Below, piece after piece: positions 57,434-64,000 of a stretch of DNA of 64,000 nucleotides. Position 1 is the stretch's first letter. Every line of letters starts with the position of its first letter. Origin of the DNA: Poriferisodalis sp965205175 (GTDB taxonomy: Bacteria; Actinomycetota; Acidimicrobiia; Acidimicrobiales; Poriferisodalaceae); the NCBI RefSeq assembly GCF_965205175.1, contig NZ_OZ242038.1, positions 1,116,001 through 1,180,000 of the forward strand. Direction: 5' to 3'. Both the position numbers and the translations under genes were made by a program. The notes under the pieces are model-generated. The model saw nothing but the letters and a program-made list of their open reading frames with translations. It made no database searches and was not told where the DNA came from.

Positions 57434-57712
57434 CGCACTCAGCCCCCGTCCCAGCAGCGTACGCAGCGCCCGATCCGCCGCACCACATCTGCAACAGAGG
57501 ATCGTACGGGCGACCTATCGCGCGGCGTCGCCGGGAGCAGCAGAAGTTGACTGCGGCCGTCTGAGCTGTATCGGGCACTGGCGACAGTCGCGGCGGGCTG
57601 GCTGTACACGGTGACCAAGTTCGCTGCGGGCGACGTGGTACGCATGGTCGCAGTGAAGGCTCGCGGCGAGCCGTCTCGCCGAGCCCCGTCTTTGCTTGCA
57701 GGGAGGCCACTC
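57434..57712 (+). promoter_or_regulatory. Divergent spacer with possible promoter
   Basis: 279 bp hold no gene I can support. TTGACT at 57547-57552 and TATCGG at 57569-57574, 16 bases apart, could drive the small secreted-protein gene at 57713. Confidence 0.3.
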
Positions 57713-58066
57713 ATGCACGACCAACGGCTCCAACAGCACCGGGGCACTCGGTGGACTCTCAGACTGCGGCATCGAGTTGTCACACTGACGCTCGCTGCGC
57801 GGCTCATAGCACTGATGCCGCTGGGAGGGGGTGCCGCCAACACTAGCCGACGAGCCAGCGCATCCGGTCGCCGCTACCTATATGGCGCATGCCGTAGCGG
57901 CGGACCCGTCTACAGCTACAGCGCAGCTTATGGGATATACAAGGGCAGTGGATTAGGCAACAAATGTAGCGAGGTGACGTCGCATATCTTCTTCAGTGCG
58001 ATTCGGCAAGTTCAGACAGCCCTCGGAGTAGTTGTCGTGACGAGATGGCCATCGGATGTCTTGTGA
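57713..58066 (+). CDS. Small putative exported protein of unknown function
   Basis: The product is 117 aa from ATG 57713, which has GGGAGG seven bases upstream. A basic N-terminus and hydrophobic stretch (VVTLTLAARLIALMPLGGGA) suggest export. The mature part holds two Cys (YLYGACRSGG and GNKCSEV) and an aromatic/Gly-rich stretch PVYSYSAAYGIYKGSG. No family was recognised. It overlaps the next gene by 22 bp, so the two may be coupled. Codon use is less GC-biased than that of the core genes. Confidence 0.45.
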   Translation: MHDQRLQQHRGTRWTLRLRHRVVTLTLAARLIALMPLGGGAANTSRRASASGRRYLYGACRSGGPVYSYSAAYGIYKGSGLGNKCSEVTSHIFFSAIRQVQTALGVVVVTRWPSDVL

Positions 58067-59469
58067 TCATCAGACAGGCTGGAGAACGGCGTAATCTGAG
58101 ACTTCATGATGCGCACACACTCAGCGCCGATGTAGCTTACGCAGTCCTGCCATTGTTGCTGTTCGTGTTCGCATGCGCTGCTGATGGCTCTGAGCCGAGC
58201 AGGTCCGAACCTGCAGCGGACCGCGAAGTAAGGAGGACATCGCAATCCAGCGAGTCTGTTTCCGCAACTGCCACGACGACGTTCCACATTCCGCCGCGAA
58301 CTGCGGTTACTTCGACCACCGCTGCAGTGTCGCCTGCCTCGGCGAGCACGGTGCATTTGTGGCAGCCAAGAACTGAAGATCGCTTGCCCATCCCGTGGGT
58401 CGAATTTGAAGAAGGGTATGAGCGTGTTGCTGAAGCTGGGATCTCCGTCGAAGACATCTTGCACTGGGCCATCGGAACGCTTTGGATTGAAGGGAATTGC
58501 CTGTATCTGCGACTTCCATCCAATGAAGTGCCCGAAAATCAGATGCCGACAAACTGGAATACGTCTCCGGTGAGAGTGCTGTCGCTACCGAAAGATCTCA
58601 TACAGTATGACCGACTTAAGGGCAAACTCTGGTTTCATCTTCGCGAGGGTGCCGAAGGACCCTTCCGGTCGGGTGATGAAGTGATCGTCTTCGCCGCGTC
58701 GGAACGGGACGTTCGCAGCTCGGCGTGTGGCGATAACTTCGTGATGTCAGGTTCTTGGATCGAAACATGCGGACATCGAGACAACCTCTATCACCTCGCC
58801 TGTGCAACCGAAGCGTATGTGTCCACTCATGGGGTGCAATGGTCGGAAGCTCGTCGCCGCCTGCAGCGTATCCCGGAGATGCTGTCAGTGGTCTCGGAGC
58901 TGCGCTCTCTTGAATCAGTGCGCATCGCTGGCTGGGGGATCGACAACGCCAGCTCATATGCACGTGACGGAGATGCTTTTGTTGCGTGGTTGCTTCTGAC
59001 GGACGACCAGCCGCCGAGTCGGCAGGCAGAGATGCTGGCCGGATTGCACGGCGATATAGAGATACGCAATGGAGCTACTACGAGTTACACAGCGCTCAAG
59101 TCGGCCCAAGAGCAGTTCGATGACGGGCGTGGGATACATCTCCCCCTTGACTCGTCCAGTGTATCTGCTTCCGTGTTCGAATTGTCCGAAGCCGTCGCAT
59201 GGACATGGATCGATCATCGTGCCAATCGGCTCACCATTGGGCTAGACCGTCATCGGGTTCCTGATGTCGGCGACTGGCAGCAGCATGTCGATGCTCGGAA
59301 TGGCAAAGGTGGCGCAGAACACGCTGACCGTCATGGCTTGGCGGACAACAGACTCTATGTTGCTATCGCTGCAGAGCTGGATGCCCTCATTGATGTTCCC
59401 TTCACCGTCGTCTATGCGGAGAAGGTGAACCGCCATTTCAACTACGTTGCCGGCAACTGGGGTGGCTGA
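58045..59469 (+). CDS. Putative lipoprotein of unknown function, lower GC
   Basis: The 474-aa product has a hydrophobic segment ending in a lipobox (LPLLLFVFAC, Cys near residue 44), a Ser/Thr-rich linker (about 48-100) and a large folded region. That region contains GTLWIEGNCLYLRLP, GDEVIVFAASERDV, CGDNFVMSG and DNRLYVAIAAELDAL. No family was recognised. The N-terminus before the lipobox is long, so the true start may be internal. Base composition is noticeably lower in GC than its neighbours, which suggests acquisition together with the small gene before it. Confidence 0.55.
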   Translation: MAIGCLVIIRQAGERRNLRLHDAHTLSADVAYAVLPLLLFVFACAADGSEPSRSEPAADREVRRTSQSSESVSATATTTFHIPPRTAVTSTTAAVSPASASTVHLWQPRTEDRLPIPWVEFEEGYERVAEAGISVEDILHWAIGTLWIEGNCLYLRLPSNEVPENQMPTNWNTSPVRVLSLPKDLIQYDRLKGKLWFHLREGAEGPFRSGDEVIVFAASERDVRSSACGDNFVMSGSWIETCGHRDNLYHLACATEAYVSTHGVQWSEARRRLQRIPEMLSVVSELRSLESVRIAGWGIDNASSYARDGDAFVAWLLLTDDQPPSRQAEMLAGLHGDIEIRNGATTSYTALKSAQEQFDDGRGIHLPLDSSSVSASVFELSEAVAWTWIDHRANRLTIGLDRHRVPDVGDWQQHVDARNGKGGAEHADRHGLADNRLYVAIAAELDALIDVPFTVVYAEKVNRHFNYVAGNWGG

Positions 59470-59546
59470 TTGCCCACACGTCCGCGCCAAGACCGGCCAC
59501 AGCTGCGCCGTCCCCACGCCGACACCTCTGAGCGCCAACTAACAGC

Positions 59547-59552
59547 TAGCTT
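59547..59552 (+). promoter_or_regulatory. -10 box of leaderless rhomboid gene
   Basis: TAGCTT ends 8 bases before GTG 59561. Confidence 0.5.
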
Positions 59553-59560
59553 GAACCATC

Positions 59561-60361
59561 GTGCGTGGGCTTGGTGTTCGGACGGGCGGGCAGCCGGCAG
59601 CCACCGTCGCGCTCGGCGGCATCTCAGTGCTGGTCTTCGTGCTGACTCACGAGCTGACGCGTCTCGCGGCGTTCGCCGGCAACACGCTGCGCTTCTCGGC
59701 CCTCGACCGTTTCGGCACTGTCGGTCCCTACATCGCAGAGCGCGACGACGCGTGGCAGCTCGTCACTGGCGCATTTCTGCAACACGAATGGTGGCGGATC
59801 TTCACCGGTGCGTTCCTGCACGCGGACCTGCGCCACCTGCTGTTCAACATGCTGGTGCTGTTCCTGCTCGGGCGGCGTCTTGAGCAAACCGTGGGCCCTG
59901 GCCTGCTGGCCGGCGTCTACGTGGTCTCGCTCATCGGCGGGTCCGCCGGCGCGATGCTGCATCGCCCCGACGCCTACGTGGTGGGAGCGTCCGGGGCGGT
60001 GTACGGCGTGATGGGGGCGGCCTACCTGGTGGAACTCCTGCGCGGCGGCAACCCGTGGCGGGACGGGCTGGGCAGCCTCATCGTCATCAACGTCGTGTTG
60101 TCGTTTCTCATTCCAGGCATCTCCATCGGCGGACATCTCGGCGGCTTGGTGGCAGGGGTGCTGGCCGGCCTGGCCATCGGCGACACCAGCCGGAGGCGGC
60201 ATCCGCCCACGCTGGCCGAACGGCTCTCGAACGCCCCCGTGGTCGACGCCCGGATGCGACGGTCGCCGCTGGTGGTGTGGGGCCTGCTGACGCTCATTGC
60301 GGCGGCGATGTTCGTGGTGGCCTTGGCCGCGGCATCCACCTGGCGCGACCCGCTGCTGTGA
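59561..60361 (+). CDS. Rhomboid family intramembrane serine protease
   Basis: This intramembrane protease of 266 aa has six or seven membrane segments. The catalytic Ser is in GASGAVYGVMGA and the catalytic His in GGHLGGLVAG. The family's HADLRHLLFNMLVLFLLG (with the HN and W/F context) precedes them. The region between residues 45 and 75 is a polar loop before the core. GTG 59561 is supported by TAGCTT upstream. Substrates cannot be predicted. Confidence 0.9.
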   Translation: MRGLGVRTGGQPAATVALGGISVLVFVLTHELTRLAAFAGNTLRFSALDRFGTVGPYIAERDDAWQLVTGAFLQHEWWRIFTGAFLHADLRHLLFNMLVLFLLGRRLEQTVGPGLLAGVYVVSLIGGSAGAMLHRPDAYVVGASGAVYGVMGAAYLVELLRGGNPWRDGLGSLIVINVVLSFLIPGISIGGHLGGLVAGVLAGLAIGDTSRRRHPPTLAERLSNAPVVDARMRRSPLVVWGLLTLIAAAMFVVALAAASTWRDPLL

Positions 60362-60439
60362 GTTCCTGACAGACGCGGCACCCAGAGCGGCCACCGAGAC
60401 TGGTCCGAGACTTGACTGAGGCGGCGAGGTCCTCGTCGG

Positions 60440-61315
60440 TCAGCCAGTCGGCCGATCAGTGGTCCGGTTGATGGCGATTGCGGCGATCACGGCTGCAATG
60501 CCGAGCGCTTCGCGCAGGCTCGGCACCTGAGCGAGCCACACCAACCCGACCAGCGTCGCCGTGGCGGGCAGCAGCGCTTGCAGCAGCGCGAACCGCGCCC
60601 GCGCGAGACGCTGCATCACCACCTGGTCGATTCCGTAGGGGATGACGTTCGACAGCACGCCGGCACCCACGCAGGCCGCAAGCAGCAGCGGTGTCGCCGC
60701 GGCTGCGCCCAATCCGCCGGCGCCGGCAGGACCGATCGCCACGGCACCGATGAGCATGCCGACGCCCAAGCCGTCCACTGCCAAGCCCGAACGCGCCACG
60801 CGATGTCCGAGGATGATGTAGCCCGCCCACAGCGCCCCGGCGATCAACGAGAACAGTGCGCCGAGCTGTGCGCCCGGCGGCGCGAACCCGGCCAGAGCGA
60901 CAACACCGGCGACAGCCAGCGCCAATGCAGCAGCCGACCGGGCAGTGCGAGTGCCGAACGCTGCCACCGCAATCGGGCCGACGAACTCGATGGCGACAGA
61001 GTTGCCGAGCGGCACGCGCTCGATGGCGAGGTAGAAGAACAGGTTCATCAGAGCCAGCGCCGTTCCGAATGCGCCGGCCCACACCACTGCGACTCGGGAC
61101 CAGCGCCGTCGCCATGGCCGTCTGAAGGCCACGATCACTGCTCCGGCACCTGCCACCCTGAGCAGAGCGACGGTGCCGGCCCCAAGTTCGTCGAAGAGCG
61201 TGAACGCCGTGGCGGCGCCCAAGTACTGCGATACTGCCCCGACGGTGAACAGCGCCTCAGGCGAGAGCCATTCCCTAGGCGCTCGGAGTGGATGGGGAGG
61301 CCATGGCGAGCGCAT
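60440..61315 (-). CDS. EamA-family (RhtA-like) exporter
   Basis: This ten-segment drug/metabolite exporter of 291 aa carries two EamA repeats. LGAATAFTLFDELGAG and FFYLAIERVPLGNSVAIEFVGP are typical of the RhtA threonine/homoserine exporter branch. VLSNVIPYGIDQVVMQRLARARFALLQALLPA is the matching second-repeat region. ATG 61315 follows TAGTTT on the minus strand by nine bases. It is divergent from the binding-protein gene, with promoters overlapping in about 40 bp. The substrate is inferred only by family. Confidence 0.87.
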   Translation of the reverse strand: MRSPWPPHPLRAPREWLSPEALFTVGAVSQYLGAATAFTLFDELGAGTVALLRVAGAGAVIVAFRRPWRRRWSRVAVVWAGAFGTALALMNLFFYLAIERVPLGNSVAIEFVGPIAVAAFGTRTARSAAALALAVAGVVALAGFAPPGAQLGALFSLIAGALWAGYIILGHRVARSGLAVDGLGVGMLIGAVAIGPAGAGGLGAAAATPLLLAACVGAGVLSNVIPYGIDQVVMQRLARARFALLQALLPATATLVGLVWLAQVPSLREALGIAAVIAAIAINRTTDRPTG

Positions 61316-61330
61316 ACGATGACGAAACTA
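61315..61330. promoter_or_regulatory. Overlapping divergent promoters
   Basis: TACGAT (61315-61320, plus) lies 33 bases before the binding-protein ATG. TAGTTT (61330-61325, minus) lies nine bases before the EamA ATG. Transcription in the two directions would compete. Confidence 0.4.
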
Positions 61331-61353
61331 GATGCGGATTGAAGGAGTTTCGC

Positions 61354-62682
61354 ATGAGGACGAAGACTCGTAATGGCAGACTGGTGACCGCACTCGCGGC
61401 ACTGTTCGCGTTCGCGCTGTTCGCTGCGGCGTGCGGCGGCGACGACGACAACGACACGTCATCCGCGACTACCGCAGCGCCGATGACGACCGACCACCTC
61501 GGCGATGGCTCGCTCGGCGTGGTCCAAGTAGAGCCGGGCGGTGCGATTCAGATCCGCTCGCTCGAAGCGATCACCGGCGACGTGGCCTTCTTGGGCCTGC
61601 CGATCGAACGGGCCACGATGCTCGCCATCGAGGACTACGGCCCGATTCACGGCTTCGAGGTGGACTTGGGCACCACGCTCGACGATCTGTGCTCCAATGA
61701 CGGCGGCCAAGCCGCAGCCCAGACCATCGTGGCTGACGAAGACGTGCTCGGCGTGATCGGCACCTCGTGCTCTGGAGCGGCGGTCGCCGCGGCACCGCTC
61801 ATCACCGGCGCAGGCATGGTGCTGATCTCGGGCAGCAACACATCGCCGGCGCTGACCTCTGATCTGGCCGGCACGGCAGGCGAGAACTACAACGTCGGCT
61901 ACTACCGGACCGCGCACAACGACCTCTTCCAAGGTGCCGCGATGGCGGAGTTCGTCTTCGACGAGCTGGGGCTGACCGACGCCGCAGCAGTCCACGACGG
62001 CGACCCCTACACCCAAGGTCTCGTGCAGGCGTTCGCCGATGCGTTCGAGGCACTGGGCGGGACGGTGACAGGGATCTCCGCGATCAACAAAGAAGACACC
62101 GACATGGTGCCGGTGCTGACCGAGATCGCCACCGGCGCCCCCGAAGCGCTGTTCTTCCCGATCTTCCAGCCTGCCGGCGACTTCATGGCCGATCAGGCGC
62201 CGGGAGTGCCCGGGCTGGAGGACACCGTGCTGCTCGCCGCTGACGGCTTGTTGAACACGAACTACCTGGCGCGAGCCCAGACCGCGGACATGTACTTCTC
62301 GGGTCCGGACACACGCTTCGGCGAGAACGAGAACGAGAGCACCGGCAGGACGGCGCAGGAGTTCTTGGCCACCTACGAGGAGCGTTGGGGCGAGGCGCCG
62401 GCGGCGGCATTCTGGGCACACGGCTACGACGCGACCACCTTGCTGTTGGACGCCATCGAGGCAGCGTCGTGGGTCGATTCCGACGGCAACCTCAACGTGG
62501 ACCGCCAAGGCATCCGCGACCACCTGAATGGCGTCGAGGGCTACGGCGGGATGATCGGCACCATCAGCTGCGACGACTTCGGCGACTGCGGTGCCGGGCG
62601 CATCACGGTCGTCCAGAACATCGGCGGCGAGGAGAACGTCGGCGCCAGCATGACCAACGTCGTCTTCTCCTACACACCCTGA
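61354..62682 (+). CDS. ABC transporter substrate-binding lipoprotein (branched-chain amino acid type)
   Basis: This type I periplasmic-binding-fold protein has 442 aa. The lipoprotein signal peptide ends FALFAAAC (Cys near residue 28) and is followed by an acidic Thr-rich linker. The LivJ-type domain shows VLGVIGTSCSGAAVAAAP, GMVLISGSNTSPALTS, YYRTAHNDLFQGAAMAEF and AAAFWAHGYDATTLLLDAI. AAGGAG precedes ATG 61354, giving this gene a conventional leadered start. It feeds the permease that follows. The ligand may be an amino acid, amide or urea-like compound. Confidence 0.9.
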   Translation: MRTKTRNGRLVTALAALFAFALFAAACGGDDDNDTSSATTAAPMTTDHLGDGSLGVVQVEPGGAIQIRSLEAITGDVAFLGLPIERATMLAIEDYGPIHGFEVDLGTTLDDLCSNDGGQAAAQTIVADEDVLGVIGTSCSGAAVAAAPLITGAGMVLISGSNTSPALTSDLAGTAGENYNVGYYRTAHNDLFQGAAMAEFVFDELGLTDAAAVHDGDPYTQGLVQAFADAFEALGGTVTGISAINKEDTDMVPVLTEIATGAPEALFFPIFQPAGDFMADQAPGVPGLEDTVLLAADGLLNTNYLARAQTADMYFSGPDTRFGENENESTGRTAQEFLATYEERWGEAPAAAFWAHGYDATTLLLDAIEAASWVDSDGNLNVDRQGIRDHLNGVEGYGGMIGTISCDDFGDCGAGRITVVQNIGGEENVGASMTNVVFSYTP

Positions 62683-62723
62683 AGCGCTCAGACTTCGCGC
62701 TAGCACTACAACTCGTGGCCGTC

Positions 62724-62729
62724 TAGCGT
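62724..62729 (+). promoter_or_regulatory. -10 box before livH
   Basis: TAGCGT ends 7 bases before GTG 62737, so the permease may also be transcribed separately from the binding protein. Confidence 0.45.
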
Positions 62730-62736
62730 CGCCACG

Positions 62737-63942
62737 GTGTCATCACGAGGGTCGCCCCGCACCGGAGCGTCCCATGCTCTGACGCCGCGGCGGCGCACTG
62801 CCTCGCACTCCCGGCGCCGCACCCGGCGTCGGCTCGGGGGCAGCCTCTGGGTGCCTCGCACCAGAGTCGACTGGTTCCTCACGATCCTGCGGCTGGCGCT
62901 GCTGGCACTGCTCGCCGTCGGCTTGACAGCCTTCGTCGCCCAGCAGATCAATCCCGCAAACCCCTTCGCCCGCTGGGCGAATCCCGATGCGACCGGCCTC
63001 ACCGGAGCACAGCTCCGTGGACTGATCGTCTCGGGCATCGCGCAGGGGTCGATGTACGGGCTGATAGCGCTCGGCTACTCGATGGTGTACGGCGTGCTCG
63101 GTTTCATCAACTTCGCCCACGGCGAGGTGTTCATGGTGGGGGCCATGACCGGCATGATCACCTCGAACAAGCTGGCAGACGCCGGCTTGTGGGAGTCCAA
63201 CTTCGTGGGCTCGTTGGTGTTCATCGTGGTGGTGTCGATCATCGTGTCGTCGCTGACTGCGGTGGTGATGGAGCGTGTCGCCTATCGGCCGCTGCGCGGT
63301 GCGCCGAGGCTGATCCCGCTCATCACCTCCATCGGCGTGTCCTTCTTCTTGCAGAACGTGTCCGTGGTGCTGCTGGGCCCTGCCAGCAAGGCTTACCCCG
63401 ACGTGCCGAACTGGGCGACAGCCAAGCACACGTTCCTGCAGATCGAGGGAGCGAAGATCCTCGTGGTGGTCGTGGCAGCGGTGTCGATGGCGGCGCTGTG
63501 GTACTACGTCGATCGCACCAAGACCGGCAAGGCCATGCGCGCGGTCGCCGAGGATGCGGAGATCGCGGCGCTGATGGGCATCGACGTCAACCGCACCATC
63601 GTCAAGGTGTTCGCCTTGGGCGGTGCGATGGCGGGCATGGCCGGGATCCTGTGGGGGATTCTGTTCCGCAGCGTCGTCCACACCACCGGCTTCCTGCCGG
63701 GGATCAAGGCCTTCAGCGCTGCGGTCGTCGGCGGCATCGGCCACTTGGGCGGCGCCATGGCCGGCGGGCTGTCGATCGGCGTTGCAGAATCGGTCGGACC
63801 GCTGCTGATCTTGGAGCCGCTCGGCGTGCGAGGCGTGTCGCAGCTTCGCGACGCTGTCGCGTTCTCGATGCTCATCATCGTCCTGCTGGTGAGACCGGCC
63901 GGCCTGTTCGGGGAACGGCTGCCGGCGCAGGACCGGACGTGA
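62737..63942 (+). CDS. livH: Branched-chain amino acid ABC transporter permease, LivH-like
   Basis: This is the inner-membrane subunit of a LivFGHM-type importer, 401 aa. An Arg-rich cytoplasmic N-terminus of about 45 residues, longer than usual, precedes the membrane domain. Family motifs are GIAQGSMYGLIALGYSMVYG, GFINFAHGEVFMVGA, AVAEDAEIAALMGIDVNRTI and FSAAVVGGIGHLGGAMAGG. GTG 62737 follows TAGCGT by 7 bases. A further gene overlaps its stop by four bases, as expected for livM. Confidence 0.93.
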   Translation: MSSRGSPRTGASHALTPRRRTASHSRRRTRRRLGGSLWVPRTRVDWFLTILRLALLALLAVGLTAFVAQQINPANPFARWANPDATGLTGAQLRGLIVSGIAQGSMYGLIALGYSMVYGVLGFINFAHGEVFMVGAMTGMITSNKLADAGLWESNFVGSLVFIVVVSIIVSSLTAVVMERVAYRPLRGAPRLIPLITSIGVSFFLQNVSVVLLGPASKAYPDVPNWATAKHTFLQIEGAKILVVVVAAVSMAALWYYVDRTKTGKAMRAVAEDAEIAALMGIDVNRTIVKVFALGGAMAGMAGILWGILFRSVVHTTGFLPGIKAFSAAVVGGIGHLGGAMAGGLSIGVAESVGPLLILEPLGVRGVSQLRDAVAFSMLIIVLLVRPAGLFGERLPAQDRT

Positions 63943-64000
63943 GCCCAGCCGTGCCCTCGCAGCGCGTTTGGGTGCCAGATCCGGCACCCGCTGCTGCGCC
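63939..64000 (+). CDS. Start of a further gene, possibly LivM-like permease (truncated by window end)
   Basis: GTG 63939 overlaps the livH stop (GTGA), and the frame stays open to the window end (VSPAVPSQRVWVPDPAPAAA). Only about 20 codons are visible, with no recognisable motif. The livM assignment rests on position. Confidence 0.4.
   Translation, partial: MSPAVPSQRVWVPDPAPAAA

Overview
The window is one stretch of a high-GC actinobacterial chromosome. The core order mazG, eno, ftsB and later DUF501-ppx, inositol-1-phosphate synthase, an LLM flavin/F420-type oxidoreductase and PPK2 all point to Actinomycetota. Acidimicrobiia is my best guess, but that is inference, since no rRNA is present. 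Many genes carry a -10-like TANNNT box ending 6-8 bases before the start codon, so leaderless transcription looks common here.

Region 1 (1-18.2 kb). The housekeeping block mazG-eno-ftsB opens the window, and its usual continuation (DUF501 plus Ppx/GppA, here fused into one protein) lies 13 kb downstream. Between them sits a molybdenum-hydroxylase (aerobic CO dehydrogenase-like) accessory set: coxS, coxM, coxD, coxE, two XdhC/CoxF proteins, a MocA-like cytidylyltransferase and coxG. The catalytic large subunit CoxL is not in the window. A hipBA toxin-antitoxin pair, a secreted fibronectin-type-III protein behind a 12-G tract, an SDR, a desaturase, an aldo-keto reductase and an acyl-CoA dehydrogenase are interspersed. 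An acetyltransferase and a RecB-like nuclease follow.

Region 2 (19.2-27.8 kb). This is an accessory island next to tRNA-Leu(UAA). About 470 bp that include the tRNA are directly repeated 4.8 kb away, where the tRNA copy is degenerate. The island holds cassettes of a secreted Cys/His-rich protein with a Gly/Ala-rich hydrophobic C-terminus, a small membrane protein and, in two tandem cassettes, a small lipoprotein. An AAA/DUF4143 ATPase and a serine recombinase accompany them. The pattern of conserved and variable parts resembles polymorphic toxin/immunity loci, but no family was recognised.

Region 3 (27.8-42.2 kb). Here are a P450, inositol-1-phosphate synthase, SixA, a decayed EamA transporter, PPK2, an SDR and an MFS carrier. 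A polysaccharide-type ABC exporter is divergent from a 1038-residue double GT2 glycosyltransferase. Then comes what I regard as the most notable gene: a GrdB/PrdB-like protein whose reading frame is interrupted by one TGA in a U-x-x-C-T-R context, followed by a SECIS-like hairpin. It is a predicted selenoprotein. An MFS transporter follows.

Region 4 (42.3-64 kb). A compact four-gene operon encodes an indolepyruvate:ferredoxin oxidoreductase-family fusion, an aldoxime dehydratase-like haem protein, a cystathionine beta-synthase-like enzyme with a Cys-rich tail, and cystathionine gamma-synthase/lyase. After it come Amt, a histidine phosphatase, M18 aminopeptidase, an LLM oxidoreductase, a lipoprotein, SulP, an AlkD-like protein, two lower-GC secreted proteins of unknown function, a rhomboid protease, an EamA exporter and the start of a branched-chain amino acid-type ABC importer cut by the window end.
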